Shown piece after piece: positions 27,682 through 38,113 of a DNA stretch of 64,000 bases; position 1 is the stretch's first letter, and each line of letters opens with the position of its first letter. A model generated the notes under the pieces. It made no database searches, was not told the DNA's origin, and saw only the letters and a list, made by a program, of their open reading frames with translations. The stretch lies in the NCBI GenBank assembly GCA_949505625.1, contig CATBQD010000002.1, forward strand, positions 93,650 to 157,649, in the 5' to 3' direction. Both the position numbers and the translations under genes were made by a program. Source of the stretch: an uncultured Bacilli bacterium. Lineage in GTDB: Bacteria > Bacillota_I > Bacilli_A > RF39 > UBA660.

Positions 27682-28687
27682 TTATGTAAAAGATAAATGG
27701 TATGCTATCCTTTTATATTTCTTTTTTACGTTTCTTTTTCTTTTATTATTTTTTGCTTTTAAATTAAAAATGCAGTTAATTGTTATATTTTTAACTTTAT
27801 ATTTTCTCTTTTTTTCTCTTTTATTATTGATTGATTTTTTTAGAAAAAAATCTTTTTATCAGAAGCTTTTGTTCCAAATAAAAGAATTAGACCAAAGTTA
27901 TCTCATTACAGAACTATTAGAAGAACCAAATTTTTATGAAGGAAAACTTTTTTATCAAGCACTTTATGAAATTAATAAATCGATGATAGAAAATATTAAA
28001 AACTATGAATATCAAACTAATGATTTTAAAGAGTATATTGAAATGTGGATTCATGAAGTGAAAATCCCAATTTCTAGTTTGGTTTTAATGGCTCATAATC
28101 ATAAAGAAAAGTTTCCTGTGAAGGCAACAGAACAAATGAAAAGAATAGAAGATTATGTAGAACAAATCCTTTATTATGTAAGGAGTGAAAATGCTCATAA
28201 AGATTATTTAATTAACGAAGTATCTTTGGAAAAAGTAATTGCATCAGTAGCACTTAGAAATAAAGATGATTTATTAGAAAATCATATTGATTTTATTGTA
28301 TCTTGCCATGGAGAAACCGTATTAACAGATTCAAAATGGCTAGAATTTATATGTAATCAAATTATTAATAACAGTATTAAATATAAGGATGAAAAAAAAG
28401 AATCTTATATTAAAATAACGGTTAAGAAAGAAAAACAAAATACCATATTAGAAATAGAAGATAATGGAATAGGAATACCAAAAACAGATATAAAAAGAGT
28501 ATTTGATAAATCATTTACTGGATATAATGGAAGAATCAAAAAACATTCTACTGGAATGGGCTTGTTTATTGCAAAAAAATTATGTAAGAAGCTTGGGTCC
28601 AAAATAGAAATTGAGTCGATTCAAAATGTTTATGCAAAGGTTTCTATTTTCTTTTATGAGAATACTTATTATGATGTTTTAAAGTAA
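27668..28687 (+). CDS. Intramembrane-sensing-type histidine kinase (BceS/YxdK-like)
   Basis: Two TM segments with minimal loop; WIHEVKIPISSLVL; NSIKYK; GIGIPKTDIKRVFDKSFTGYNGR. Confidence 0.88.
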   Translation: MKFSNYVKDKWYAILLYFFFTFLFLLLFFAFKLKMQLIVIFLTLYFLFFSLLLLIDFFRKKSFYQKLLFQIKELDQSYLITELLEEPNFYEGKLFYQALYEINKSMIENIKNYEYQTNDFKEYIEMWIHEVKIPISSLVLMAHNHKEKFPVKATEQMKRIEDYVEQILYYVRSENAHKDYLINEVSLEKVIASVALRNKDDLLENHIDFIVSCHGETVLTDSKWLEFICNQIINNSIKYKDEKKESYIKITVKKEKQNTILEIEDNGIGIPKTDIKRVFDKSFTGYNGRIKKHSTGMGLFIAKKLCKKLGSKIEIESIQNVYAKVSIFFYENTYYDVLK

Positions 28688-28695
28688 CCTTACAG

Positions 28696-28716
28696 TTTTG
28701 TAAGGTTTTTGTAAGG
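28696..28716 (+). promoter_or_regulatory. Direct repeat TTTTGTAAGG x2, 11-bp period; candidate response-regulator box
   Basis: TTTTGTAAGG at 28696-28705 and 28707-28716. First copy also pairs with upstream CCTTACA. Confidence 0.55.
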
Positions 28717-28774
28717 GAAAACAAACGACAAAAATAATGATTTACTTTATGATGTTTATGAAAGGAGTTATATT

Positions 28775-29542
28775 ATGGAACCAATTTTAAAAATTGATAA
28801 AATTGAAAAATATTATGGTAGTAGGTCGTCTCTGACAAAAGCGATAGATAATTTATCTTTTACTGTAGAAAAGGGAGAATTTGTAGCGATTATGGGAGCT
28901 AGTGGAAGTGGAAAAACAACCCTTCTTAATTGTATTTCTACAATTGATAGAGTGACTAGTGGACATATTTATGTTGGAGGAGAGGACATTACAAAATTAA
29001 AAGGTTCTTCTTTAAATCGTTTTAGAAGAGAGGAATTAGGATTTATTTTTCAAGATTTTAATTTGTTAGATACTTTAACAGCTTATGAGAACATTGCTTT
29101 AGCGCTTTCTATTCAAAATATAAAGACAAATGAAATAGAAGCGCGTATTAAAAAAGTCGCAGAAGAATTAGATATTAAAAGTGTTTTAAACAAATATCCT
29201 TATCAAATGAGTGGTGGACAAAAACAACGTGTAGCTTCTGCTAGAGCGATTATTACAAATCCAAAATTAATTTTGGCAGATGAACCAACAGGAGCACTTG
29301 ATTCAAAATCTTCTAAAATGTTACTAGAAAGATTTAATCATTTGAATGATGCTTTAGATGCAACGATTTTAATGGTTACTCACGATGCCTTCACAGCTAG
29401 TTATGCGAAAAGAGTTATTTTTATTAAAGATGGTAAAGTATTTAATGAGTTTGAACGAGGAAATGATTCTAGAAAAGAATTCTTTGATAAGATCATTGAT
29501 GTTGTAACACTTCTAGGAGGAGATTTAAATGATGCTCTTTAA
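28775..29542 (+). CDS. ABC transporter ATP-binding protein (BceA/YxdL-like)
   Basis: [38 protein letters not shown]. Confidence 0.92.
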   Translation: MEPILKIDKIEKYYGSRSSLTKAIDNLSFTVEKGEFVAIMGASGSGKTTLLNCISTIDRVTSGHIYVGGEDITKLKGSSLNRFRREELGFIFQDFNLLDTLTAYENIALALSIQNIKTNEIEARIKKVAEELDIKSVLNKYPYQMSGGQKQRVASARAIITNPKLILADEPTGALDSKSSKMLLERFNHLNDALDATILMVTHDAFTASYAKRVIFIKDGKVFNEFERGNDSRKEFFDKIIDVVTLLGGDLNDAL

Positions 29543-31580
29543 ACTATCTATTAAAAATATTAAAAAAAGTTTTAAAGATTACGCTATTTATTTTTTTACA
29601 TTAATTCTTGGAGTAGCAATTTTTTATGTTTTTAATGCTATTGATAGTCAAACTGTATTGTTAGATGTAACAAGAGATACTAGAGAACTTATTAAGCTGA
29701 TGACAAATATGCTATCTGGAGTAAGTGTCTTTGTTTCCTTTATTTTAGGATTTTTGATTATTTATGCATCCAGGTTTTTAATCAAACGACGAAATAAAGA
29801 ATTTGGAATTTATTTAACACTTGGAATGAGCAAACGAAAAATTTCGATGATTTTATTTTTTGAAACCTTCTTAATAGGTTTACTTTCTTTAGTAGTTGGA
29901 TTAGGATTAGGCGTTTTGATTTCACAATTTATGAGTTTATTAGTAGCGAATATGTTTGAAGCTGATTTAACAGAATTTGCGTTTACATTTTCGAGTAGTG
30001 CTTGTATAAAAACATTCATTTATTTTGGGATTATGTATTTTATGGTTATGATTTTTAATACAATCAATGTTAGTAAATGTAGGTTAATTGACTTGTTACA
30101 TGGAAGCAAAAAAAGTGAAAAAGTCAAATTAAAAAATCCAATTTTTTGTACTATTTTATTTATCATAAGTGCTTGTATGTTAGGATATGCTTATTATTTA
30201 GTGACTGTTGGATTCGAAGAATTATCCAATGCATCAGATATATTCATTCCTATTATTTTAGGGACTATCTCTACCTTTTTGATATTTTGGTCATTATCAG
30301 GTCTTATTTTAACGCTTGTAACAAGAATAAAGAGATTTTATTATAAAGCACTGAATAGTTTTACATTAAGACAAATTAGTAGCAAAATTAATACAACAGT
30401 ATTTTCAATGTCCGTTATTTGTTTAATGTTATTTATTACGATTTGTGTATTGTCATCTGCATTATCAATCAAGAATTCGATGACAGCAAATTTAAAAACA
30501 TTAGTACCAATTGATGTACAGTTTACAAAAACGCGTTATTTAAATGACGGACAAGTAGAACAGAATGTAGTAGATGATTCAAAAATCACAATACATGAAA
30601 CATTAAAACTTCTAGAATTTGATATGGAAACGAATTTAAAAGATGTTGTAGAATTAGACCTTTATGATACTGGATTGACATTTAAAGATACACTTGGAAA
30701 TTATTATAATGAGGCTTCAAAAAAATATCCATTTATGACATTTGATACCAAAGAAGATTTTATAAAGCTTAGTGATTATAATCGTTTAGCCCGTCTTTAC
30801 GGATTAGAAGAATATACATTAGAAAGTAATGAATATATTGCAGTTGCTGATTATAAGGAACTTGCAACAATTAGAAATGAAGCCTTAAAAAGAAATGTTC
30901 CAATTATGATTGAAAATGAAAAATATTATCCAAAATATGCGGAATGTAAAAATGGATTTTTATTTATAAATAGTACTCATTCAAATTCTGGATTCTTTAT
31001 TGTTCCAGATGAAGCATTAGTAAATAAAGCAATATCCATTAGTATGATGAGTGCAAATTATAAAGCAAATGATGAAATAGAAAAAAACAAAATAGAAGAG
31101 CGTATTGCAGTAGACTTAGAAAATCATCCTTACGTTAATTCAACAACGTTAAAAGGAATAACGAAGATAAAGTTGTATGAAACGAGTGTTGGTTTAGGAG
31201 CAATGGTAACTTTTATTGGGCTTTATTTAGGGATTATCTTTTTAATGAGCAGTGCTGCTATATTAGCGCTTAAAGAATTGTCAGAAAGTACTGATAATAA
31301 AGAACGTTTTAGAGTGTTAAGAAAAATTGGAACAGATGAGAAAATGCTTCATCAAGCATTATTTAGACAAATTGGAATTTTCTTCTTATTTCCTCTATTA
31401 ATTGCGATCATTCATTCTATTTTTGGAATCTTATTTTGTAATCGTCTTTTAGCTGTATTTGGGGATGATGAGTTATTACCATCTATTATTATGACCGCAT
31501 TTTTTATTGTTTCTATTTATGGCGGTTATTTCTTACTCACTTATTTTTGTAGTAAAAACATTATTCGTGAAAAGATATGA
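29529..31580 (+). CDS. ABC transporter permease (BceB/YxdM-like)
   Basis: FtsX-like, LGMSKRKISMILFFETFLIG; follows BceA-like gene. Confidence 0.88.
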   Translation: MMLFKLSIKNIKKSFKDYAIYFFTLILGVAIFYVFNAIDSQTVLLDVTRDTRELIKLMTNMLSGVSVFVSFILGFLIIYASRFLIKRRNKEFGIYLTLGMSKRKISMILFFETFLIGLLSLVVGLGLGVLISQFMSLLVANMFEADLTEFAFTFSSSACIKTFIYFGIMYFMVMIFNTINVSKCRLIDLLHGSKKSEKVKLKNPIFCTILFIISACMLGYAYYLVTVGFEELSNASDIFIPIILGTISTFLIFWSLSGLILTLVTRIKRFYYKALNSFTLRQISSKINTTVFSMSVICLMLFITICVLSSALSIKNSMTANLKTLVPIDVQFTKTRYLNDGQVEQNVVDDSKITIHETLKLLEFDMETNLKDVVELDLYDTGLTFKDTLGNYYNEASKKYPFMTFDTKEDFIKLSDYNRLARLYGLEEYTLESNEYIAVADYKELATIRNEALKRNVPIMIENEKYYPKYAECKNGFLFINSTHSNSGFFIVPDEALVNKAISISMMSANYKANDEIEKNKIEERIAVDLENHPYVNSTTLKGITKIKLYETSVGLGAMVTFIGLYLGIIFLMSSAAILALKELSESTDNKERFRVLRKIGTDEKMLHQALFRQIGIFFLFPLLIAIIHSIFGILFCNRLLAVFGDDELLPSIIMTAFFIVSIYGGYFLLTYFCSKNIIREKI

Positions 31581-31705
31581 TGTTGATGCGTTTTGATAGA
31601 ATTATGAAAGTAATAGAAGATTTTTGGTTACCAGTTTTAAGCCCTCTTGTACTATTATTTTTATTGTTTTTAGTAATTGCTGAATTTAGAAAGAAAAGGA
31701 AGTGA
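31577..31705 (+). CDS. Unannotated 42-aa single-TM small protein
   Basis: ATGA overlap with permease stop; MMLMRFDRIMKVIEDFWLPVLSPLVLLFLLFLVIAEFRKKRK*; not in ORF track. Confidence 0.65.
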   Translation: MMLMRFDRIMKVIEDFWLPVLSPLVLLFLLFLVIAEFRKKRK

Positions 31706-31709
31706 GATA

Positions 31710-32048
31710 ATGGAAAGTATTAAAGAAAAATTACCTATTATTATTGGAACTATTTTGTTTATAATACTTTGTGGTTGTGTGCTTTTCTATATGGAAAATT
31801 ATAATAAGATTTATTATACTAGAATTGATAATACAAAAATAGAAAAGTTATCAGCGAAAGAATATGAATATAAATTAGTAACCTATGATAAAAATGGAAA
31901 GAAAAAAGAATTAAAATTTAAAACCAGTAGAGAACTTAGAGAGACTGCGTTTTTAGAGTTAGAAGTTCGAATTATGGGAGTTCATTCTTGGAAGGAAGTA
32001 ACCTATGGAGATTTACCCAAAGAAGTTCAAAAAAAATATAGTAAATAA
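31710..32048 (+). CDS. YxeA family protein (DUF1093-like)
   Basis: YYTRIDNTKIEKLSAKEYEYKLVTYDKNGKKKELKFKTSRELRETAFLELEVR..GVHSWKEVTYGDLPKEVQKKY. Confidence 0.75.
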   Translation: MESIKEKLPIIIGTILFIILCGCVLFYMENYNKIYYTRIDNTKIEKLSAKEYEYKLVTYDKNGKKKELKFKTSRELRETAFLELEVRIMGVHSWKEVTYGDLPKEVQKKYSK

Positions 32049-32077
32049 AAAAAATAGAGAAAATCTATCTTTTATAA

Positions 32078-32107
32078 AAAGGTTAACAAATATTTGCTAA
32101 CCTTTTA
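32078..32107. terminator. Bidirectional terminator
   Basis: AAAAGGTTAACAAATATTTGCTAACCTTTT between convergent genes. Confidence 0.7.
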
Positions 32108-32122
32108 TTATGTCATTAAAAT

Positions 32123-32920
32123 TTATCCAAGCGCAATATCTAAAATCATCATAATGGAAAATCCAATTAAAGTAAATAATGCCATCAAATCTTTTTTTTG
32201 ATTGGTTTGACTTTCAGGAACTAATTCTTCAACGACAACATAAATCATAGCTCCAGCAGCAAAAGCAAGTAAAAAAGGTAAAAGAATACGTACTTTCATT
32301 ACTAAAATAGCGCCTATTACACCAGCAATTGGCTCTACAACTCCACTTAATTGTCCTACTAAGAAAGCCTTATTTCTAGTCATTCCGTCTCTTCTAAGTG
32401 GCATGCTTACAGCTGTTCCTTCTGGAAAGTTTTGAAGTCCAATTCCAAGTGCTAAAGTCCAAGCTGCAGCAAGTGTTGCTCCCTCTAGACCATAAATAAC
32501 AGAACCAAAAGCAACACCAACTGCCATTCCCTCTGGAATATTGTGTAAGGTAATAGAACTTACTAACATAATAGAACGTTTTCTATTAGATTTTTTATTG
32601 GATGACTTTTTGTCAAAAATATCATATAATTTATCTCCAATAAATAATAATAGTCCTCCACTAAAAAAGCCAATAAAAACAACTAACCAAGGAATTAAGT
32701 TTAAACTTTCAGACATAGAAATAGCAGGAGCAATCAGTGAGAAAAAAGATGCAGCGATCATAACACCAGCTGCGAATCCAAGCATTCCATCCATCACATT
32801 TTTATTAATTTTTTTGAAAAAGAAAACGAAAGCAGCACCAATTGCGGTAATACTCCAAGTGAATAAAGTTGCAAGTAGAGCTTGCCAAATGGGATTTAAA
32901 GATAGTATAAAATCAAACAT
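32123..32920 (-). CDS. ZIP family metal transporter
   Basis: HNIPEGMAVGVAFGSV ... GLQNFPEGTAVSMPLRRDGM. Confidence 0.92.
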   Translation of the reverse strand: MFDFILSLNPIWQALLATLFTWSITAIGAAFVFFFKKINKNVMDGMLGFAAGVMIAASFFSLIAPAISMSESLNLIPWLVVFIGFFSGGLLLFIGDKLYDIFDKKSSNKKSNRKRSIMLVSSITLHNIPEGMAVGVAFGSVIYGLEGATLAAAWTLALGIGLQNFPEGTAVSMPLRRDGMTRNKAFLVGQLSGVVEPIAGVIGAILVMKVRILLPFLLAFAAGAMIYVVVEELVPESQTNQKKDLMALFTLIGFSIMMILDIALG

Positions 32921-33064
32921 AAGTAAACCTCCACTATTACTGTATTCTGAGGTTTGAAAAGGGAGTGGGCTATGTCAAGTGAAAGGAAATCAAAAGGAAA
33001 AAAACAAGAAAATCTTTTGGTTCTAAAAAAAGTAAGCTATAATATTAATATAGGAGTGATATTT

Positions 33065-33535
33065 ATGAAAAAAGTAATTCTTCTGTGTAGTTTGTTTGCT
33101 TTAATATCAGGATGTGGGAAGAAAACAATTTTAGAAGATGACTATGTTGTTAACACTATCGGAAAAATGAATTGTAATCATGAAGCAGAATTATATTATA
33201 GTGATGGTGAAAGAACTGTTTATTTAATGTGCTTAGAAGATGTATTTTTGATTGATAAAAATGGTGAGATGACGCTTCGAGAATTTTTAGAACATTATGA
33301 TACGGTTGAAATTCCAATGGATCGTTTTACATCTCCACTTTTAATAGAAGAACAATTATTTGATGGTGGAACTAGAATTTATAAAGATGACCCAGATAAA
33401 CAATATACAAGCGATGGAATTACAGTAGTAAAATGTCAGACAATGGAAAAAAACCAGGATTATTATATAGGCCCTAAAGACATGAAAGTAGAAGATATTA
33501 AAAATGGATATTGTGGAAAGGGAGGTTTGCAATGA
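33065..33535 (+). CDS. Hypothetical lipoprotein
   Basis: MKKVILLCSLFALISGCGKK lipobox. Confidence 0.7.
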   Translation: MKKVILLCSLFALISGCGKKTILEDDYVVNTIGKMNCNHEAELYYSDGERTVYLMCLEDVFLIDKNGEMTLREFLEHYDTVEIPMDRFTSPLLIEEQLFDGGTRIYKDDPDKQYTSDGITVVKCQTMEKNQDYYIGPKDMKVEDIKNGYCGKGGLQ

Positions 33536-33735
33536 GAAATTGTTTAAGATGTGAAAAAGAAATGATAGAAGATTTAGGTATAAAAGTAGAAGGCGCTGCA
33601 TATGGTATAAAGATAACAGAGCAAGGAATTTTAAATGGGAGTTTGGGAAAGGTAAAATGTGCAGTTTGTCCAGAATGTGGTTATATAGAACCTTATATAG
33701 AAGATACTTCTAAAATTAAAATAAATACAAAATAA
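33532..33735 (+). CDS. Zinc-ribbon small protein
   Basis: CLRCEKE...CAVCPECGYIEPY. Confidence 0.7.
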   Translation: MRNCLRCEKEMIEDLGIKVEGAAYGIKITEQGILNGSLGKVKCAVCPECGYIEPYIEDTSKIKINTK

Positions 33736-33738
33736 CTA

Positions 33739-33780
33739 TTAAAAAAATTGTAAGTTTATTATGGCTTACATTTTTTGTTT
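33739..33780 (+). terminator. Rho-independent terminator
   Basis: AAAAAATTGTAAG...CTTACATTTTTTG. Confidence 0.6.
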
Positions 33781-33883
33781 GAAAGTAGTATATATTAGTA
33801 GAATTTCAGGGAAGAAATCTGTTTTTTCTTGACTTCATAATTTCTTTATTTTATACTTACTATAAGGAGTTAGGAGTGATACG

Positions 33884-34201
33884 ATGGAACAAGAAATTAT
33901 GAATAAAAAACAAGAATTAGAGGCTTGGCTTAGTGATCCACATGAACTAGGAACTAAACCATTTGAAATAAAATATGTAACGCAGTTTGAAGACGAAGAT
34001 GGAATTCATTGTACGATTTTTAAATTTCAAAAACATTTTTTAGGGAAGTGGTATTTGGGAATCGTAAGTGATTCAGGTACATTTAGTGAAATGAAGGAAT
34101 TTGATATGATGACTGCAACAGAAGATGCAAAAGAACTATTAGAAATGCTTAAAAATTATTGGAAAGAAAGAGCAAAAGAATTTAGTGAACAAGAATCATA
34201 A
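33884..34201 (+). CDS. Hypothetical protein
   Basis: ORF with upstream AAGGAG; no family recognised. Confidence 0.6.
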   Translation: MEQEIMNKKQELEAWLSDPHELGTKPFEIKYVTQFEDEDGIHCTIFKFQKHFLGKWYLGIVSDSGTFSEMKEFDMMTATEDAKELLEMLKNYWKERAKEFSEQES

Positions 34202-34865
34202 AAAGCAATATTATATTTATGAAATGCATTTGCCAACTCTTTCCATTTTATCCTTTTTATTACTTTTTTTAGCTGCAATTCCTTGTATTTTTTTAGAATT
34301 AGAGATTACTCGGACCACATTGGTGTGGACAATCCTATTGATGATTCCATGGCTATTATTTCATGAATTATTACATAGCTTTTCTTATATGATATGCGGA
34401 GCAAATTTTAAAAATATTACTTATGGGATTAGCTTAGAAAAAAGTGTTTTATATTGCCTATGTAAGCAAAATATCAGTAAGAAAAATATTTTAGTTTCTT
34501 TACTTACCCCATTTTTTCTGATTGGCATTGTAACTTATATTTTAGGCACTTTTCTCGGAAATGAAATACTGATTTTATTATCTATATTAAATATCAGTGG
34601 CAGTGTAGGAGATTTGGTAATGTTTTTCTTTATTGTTAAATTAAAAGAGATTGAATTTTCGGAATTTGATAATCCTTTAGCATTTGGAATTTTTACAAAA
34701 GAAAATTTAGAAAAAGAAAAGGCGTTTGGACTTCGTTTTATGGAAAAGAAAGAAGCGTTATCACGAATTGATTTTCAGAAAGTTCGTATTAGTAAGCTTA
34801 GTATTTTGATTTTAATTAGTTTACTTTTATTATGTGGTTTCTTACTATTTTTAAATTGCATATAA
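34185..34865 (+). CDS. DUF3267-like membrane metalloprotease-type protein
   Basis: PWLLFHELLHSFSYMICGANFKNITYGI: HExxH inside TM context. Confidence 0.65.
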   Translation: MNKNHKKQYYIYEMHLPTLSILSFLLLFLAAIPCIFLELEITRTTLVWTILLMIPWLLFHELLHSFSYMICGANFKNITYGISLEKSVLYCLCKQNISKKNILVSLLTPFFLIGIVTYILGTFLGNEILILLSILNISGSVGDLVMFFFIVKLKEIEFSEFDNPLAFGIFTKENLEKEKAFGLRFMEKKEALSRIDFQKVRISKLSILILISLLLLCGFLLFLNCI

Positions 34866-35071
34866 TAATATGAAGTTTATCCAACACTATAGAGAATTTT
34901 GTTTATTGACTTTCATTTGGCTTTTTCATACAATAGTAACTGATTAAGAAGTCAATAAAAAAGCAGCATATATTCTATGTTTTTCATTTATTGAAGTACT
35001 TGAAGTTATTTTATATAGGTATGTTAAAAATGAATATTAGAAATTTAAGATTAAGATTGTAGGTGAAAAAG

Positions 35072-36115
35072 ATGGCAAATTTATTTGATTATGTAAAAAA
35101 ATATGGAAATCAAACTTTTATAGAGAAACCTTTTAATGAAATTGATAATTTGGTTTTTTCTTCTTTGTCTTATCTAGATTTTTCAAATACAGCAATTAAT
35201 ACAAACTCTTGTACTTTAGAAAATATTGGAAAAGAATATCTATCTAAAAATACTTATAAAGAGGTTAAAAAGTTAGGAATTGCCATGAAAGATGCCTATC
35301 AATTAATAGAAATATTGATTACAAAAAAGAGATATCAAGAAGTTTTATTATCTGATTATGTTTATAAAACGAATTTAGATATGCAATTTTGTGCACTTAC
35401 ATTTCATGTTTCTAAAAATCTGAAATATATTTGTTTTGAAGGAACAGATGAGCAAATTAGCGGTTGGAAAGAAGACTTGAAGTTGGCATCTACTTTCCCT
35501 GTACCAGCTCACGTAGAAGCAGTCCATTATGTAAATGAACATGTTTCATTATTTGGCCCAGATGTTATTATTGGAGGTCATTCTAAAGGTGGAAACCTTG
35601 CTTTAGTAGCTGGAATGTATATGAAGTTTTATAAGAGTAATAAGGTGAAAAAAATATATAGTAATGATGGCCCTGGTCTTCGAACGAAAGAGTTTTCTTC
35701 AAAGCAATATCAACGAATTAAGAAAAAGTACATTCATATTGTACCAAACTCTAGTGTTGTTGGGATGCTTTTAAGAAGTGATTGCTATAAAGTTGTAAAA
35801 TCTAGCAAACAAAATATTTTTGGGCATGCTATGTCTACTTGGCAAATAGAAGATGATAAATTGGTTCCTAGTGAATTATCATTAAAAAGTAAACAGCTTG
35901 AAAATAGTGCTCATGCTTTACTTGAATTATATAGTGATGAAGAAAAATCGGAAGTGACGGATTACTTATTTGGTGCTATGGAAGAAGCTGATATGAAAAA
36001 AACATTCGATTTATTCAATTTAAGAAAATTGTTAAAGTTTAAAAAGAATTTAAAAAAGGTAAACTCAAAAGCAAAATTAATTGCCCGAGATTTTATTTTT
36101 ATGATTGCAATATAG
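35072..36115 (+). CDS. Mbeg1-like (DUF2974) alpha/beta-hydrolase-type protein
   Basis: YICFEGTDEQISGWKEDLKLAST...IIGGHSKGGNLALVAGMY. Confidence 0.8.
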   Translation: MANLFDYVKKYGNQTFIEKPFNEIDNLVFSSLSYLDFSNTAINTNSCTLENIGKEYLSKNTYKEVKKLGIAMKDAYQLIEILITKKRYQEVLLSDYVYKTNLDMQFCALTFHVSKNLKYICFEGTDEQISGWKEDLKLASTFPVPAHVEAVHYVNEHVSLFGPDVIIGGHSKGGNLALVAGMYMKFYKSNKVKKIYSNDGPGLRTKEFSSKQYQRIKKKYIHIVPNSSVVGMLLRSDCYKVVKSSKQNIFGHAMSTWQIEDDKLVPSELSLKSKQLENSAHALLELYSDEEKSEVTDYLFGAMEEADMKKTFDLFNLRKLLKFKKNLKKVNSKAKLIARDFIFMIAI

Positions 36116-36175
36116 AGATGATTTTATTGTCTCTTTTTTTTGACTATGTTATAATTGATATACGAGGATGATAAA

Positions 36176-36871
36176 ATGGATTTAGTTGTAATTTATGATT
36201 TTGATGGAACATTGACACCATATTCTTTACCACAGTATAAGATATTAAAAAAATGTGGTTATGATGATAACAAAATTATGTCGTTGATTCAGTCCATTAT
36301 GGAGCATAAAAACATGGGATTATATGAAGCTTTTTGTGATGCAATTTATACAATAATGGTGGAAAATAATATCGAAAGAACTGTAGAAGCAGTTTGTGAA
36401 GGTGCAGAGCAGATTGAATTTAATTTGGGTGTTATTTCATATTTTAAAAAATTTAAGAGTGTAAATCATTTTGTTGTTACTTCTGGGTACGAAGAATATG
36501 TCAGAAGAACTGCAATAGCGCCTTATTTAAAAGAAATTTATGGAACAAAAATTTCTTTATTTGAGGAAGATTTTCAACTAGATTATTTGATGACAGATGA
36601 AAAAAAGGTAGAAGCAATAGAAAAGATTTCTAAGGATTTTGGATATGATTTTAAAAATATGATTTATATTGGAGATGGATTGACAGATAAATATGCATTT
36701 GAATACATTCATAATCATGGTGGAACTGCTATTTATATAGGAGAAAGAAATGATGAAGCTGGAAAACTTATAGAATTAGGCATTATTGATGAGTGTTTTG
36801 ATAGAAACTTTGAAGCAGGAAGTGGATTAGCTCAATATATGGAAAGTAGGCTAGAAGAAAATGAAAAATAA
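36176..36871 (+). CDS. HAD family hydrolase
   Basis: VVIYDFDGTLTPYSLP; MIYIGDGLTDKYAF. TTG at 36155 unlikely; ATG 36176 follows GAGG. Confidence 0.82.
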   Translation: MDLVVIYDFDGTLTPYSLPQYKILKKCGYDDNKIMSLIQSIMEHKNMGLYEAFCDAIYTIMVENNIERTVEAVCEGAEQIEFNLGVISYFKKFKSVNHFVVTSGYEEYVRRTAIAPYLKEIYGTKISLFEEDFQLDYLMTDEKKVEAIEKISKDFGYDFKNMIYIGDGLTDKYAFEYIHNHGGTAIYIGERNDEAGKLIELGIIDECFDRNFEAGSGLAQYMESRLEENEK

Positions 36872-37274
36872 AGTGTTGATAATATTTGCTGTTGTATTAG
36901 GTACAATTTCAATCATTCTTTTTGGAATTAAACAAAATAATACAATGTTTGCCAAAAAAGAGATTGGAGAATCTACTATGTATTCCAAAACAGATATTGA
37001 AGCTGCTATGAAAATAGTTTTGAAGGAATTTAAGACTTATCCAGCAACCTTAAAGAAATTATGGTATGAAGAAAATATCAAAGAAAATGAAGAATGGGCA
37101 AAAACTTATAATGCAGAAGAAGCAATTGTTTTGCGCTCTAATTTTAAAACTTATTCTGGATCGAAAGCAATGGAAGAAGGGCTTAATTCAAATTCAGAAT
37201 ATTCTAAATGGCAATGGATATTAGTAAGAACAAATAAAGGGAATTGGGAATTAAAAAATCAAGGACAAGGATAA
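36861..37274 (+). CDS. Hypothetical exported/membrane-anchored protein
   Basis: N-terminal TM MKNKVLIIFAVVLGTISIILFGI. Confidence 0.6.
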   Translation: MKNKVLIIFAVVLGTISIILFGIKQNNTMFAKKEIGESTMYSKTDIEAAMKIVLKEFKTYPATLKKLWYEENIKENEEWAKTYNAEEAIVLRSNFKTYSGSKAMEEGLNSNSEYSKWQWILVRTNKGNWELKNQGQG

Positions 37275-37293
37275 AAATAAAGGAGAGATTAAT

Positions 37294-38031
37294 ATGTTAG
37301 AAGGTCGTGTTGCAATTATTACAGGAGGAACTAGGGGAATTGGACTAGAAATTGTAAGAACATTTAAAGAAAATAAAGCAGAAGTGATTTTGTTTGGTTC
37401 TAAAAAAGAAACTGTAGAAGAAGCAGTTTTAAAACTAAAAGAAGAAGGAATGGAAGTAAAAGGATATTATCCAAACTTAAATAGTACAGAAGAAATTAAT
37501 CAGGTTATAGAAGAGATTATGAAGGATTATGGTCATATTGATATTTTAGTTAATAATGCTGGTATTTCAGCAAATAAGAAAATAGAAGATACTACTTCAG
37601 AAGATTTTGTGAAAATTATGGATTTAAATGTGAATGCAATATTTAATATGACAAAAGCAGTTGTTCCATATATGAAAGAAAGGAAAGATGGAGTTATTTT
37701 GAATACAAGTTCTATGGTTAGCATTTATGGTCAACCATCAGGAGTAGGTTATCCAACTAGTAAATTTGCTGTTAATGGTCTTACGAAGTCTCTTGCTCGT
37801 GAACTTGCGCCTTTTCATATTAGAGTGAATGCTGTAGCACCTGGAATTACTAATACTGATATGGTGGCATCACTTCCAAAGGAAATGATAGAACCATTAA
37901 TTAAAACAATTCCACTTGGAAGAATTGGAGAACCTAGAGATATTGCCAATGCTTTTCTATTTTTGGCAAGCGATCTAGCTTCTTATATAACAGGGATTGT
38001 TTTATCTGTTGATGGAGCAGCTAGAAGTTAA
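37294..38031 (+). CDS. SDR family oxidoreductase (FabG-like)
   Basis: AIITGGTRGIGLEIV, NNAGIS, YPTSKFAVNGLTKSLA. Confidence 0.9.
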   Translation: MLEGRVAIITGGTRGIGLEIVRTFKENKAEVILFGSKKETVEEAVLKLKEEGMEVKGYYPNLNSTEEINQVIEEIMKDYGHIDILVNNAGISANKKIEDTTSEDFVKIMDLNVNAIFNMTKAVVPYMKERKDGVILNTSSMVSIYGQPSGVGYPTSKFAVNGLTKSLARELAPFHIRVNAVAPGITNTDMVASLPKEMIEPLIKTIPLGRIGEPRDIANAFLFLASDLASYITGIVLSVDGAARS

Positions 38032-38052
38032 GCAAAGTAATTTGCTTTTTTT
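38032..38052 (+). terminator. Rho-independent terminator
   Basis: AGCAAAgtaaTTTGCTTTTTT. Confidence 0.65.
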
Positions 38053-38113
38053 GATAAAAAAATGCTTTTCATTCTTAAATTGATTATATATAATAGAAAT
38101 TGGAGGATAGGTT

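Noticed and set aside
32541-32957. Plus-strand ORF antisense to the ZIP transporter
   Set aside because: Composition and complete overlap with a clear ZIP gene; no recognisable domain or RBS context.
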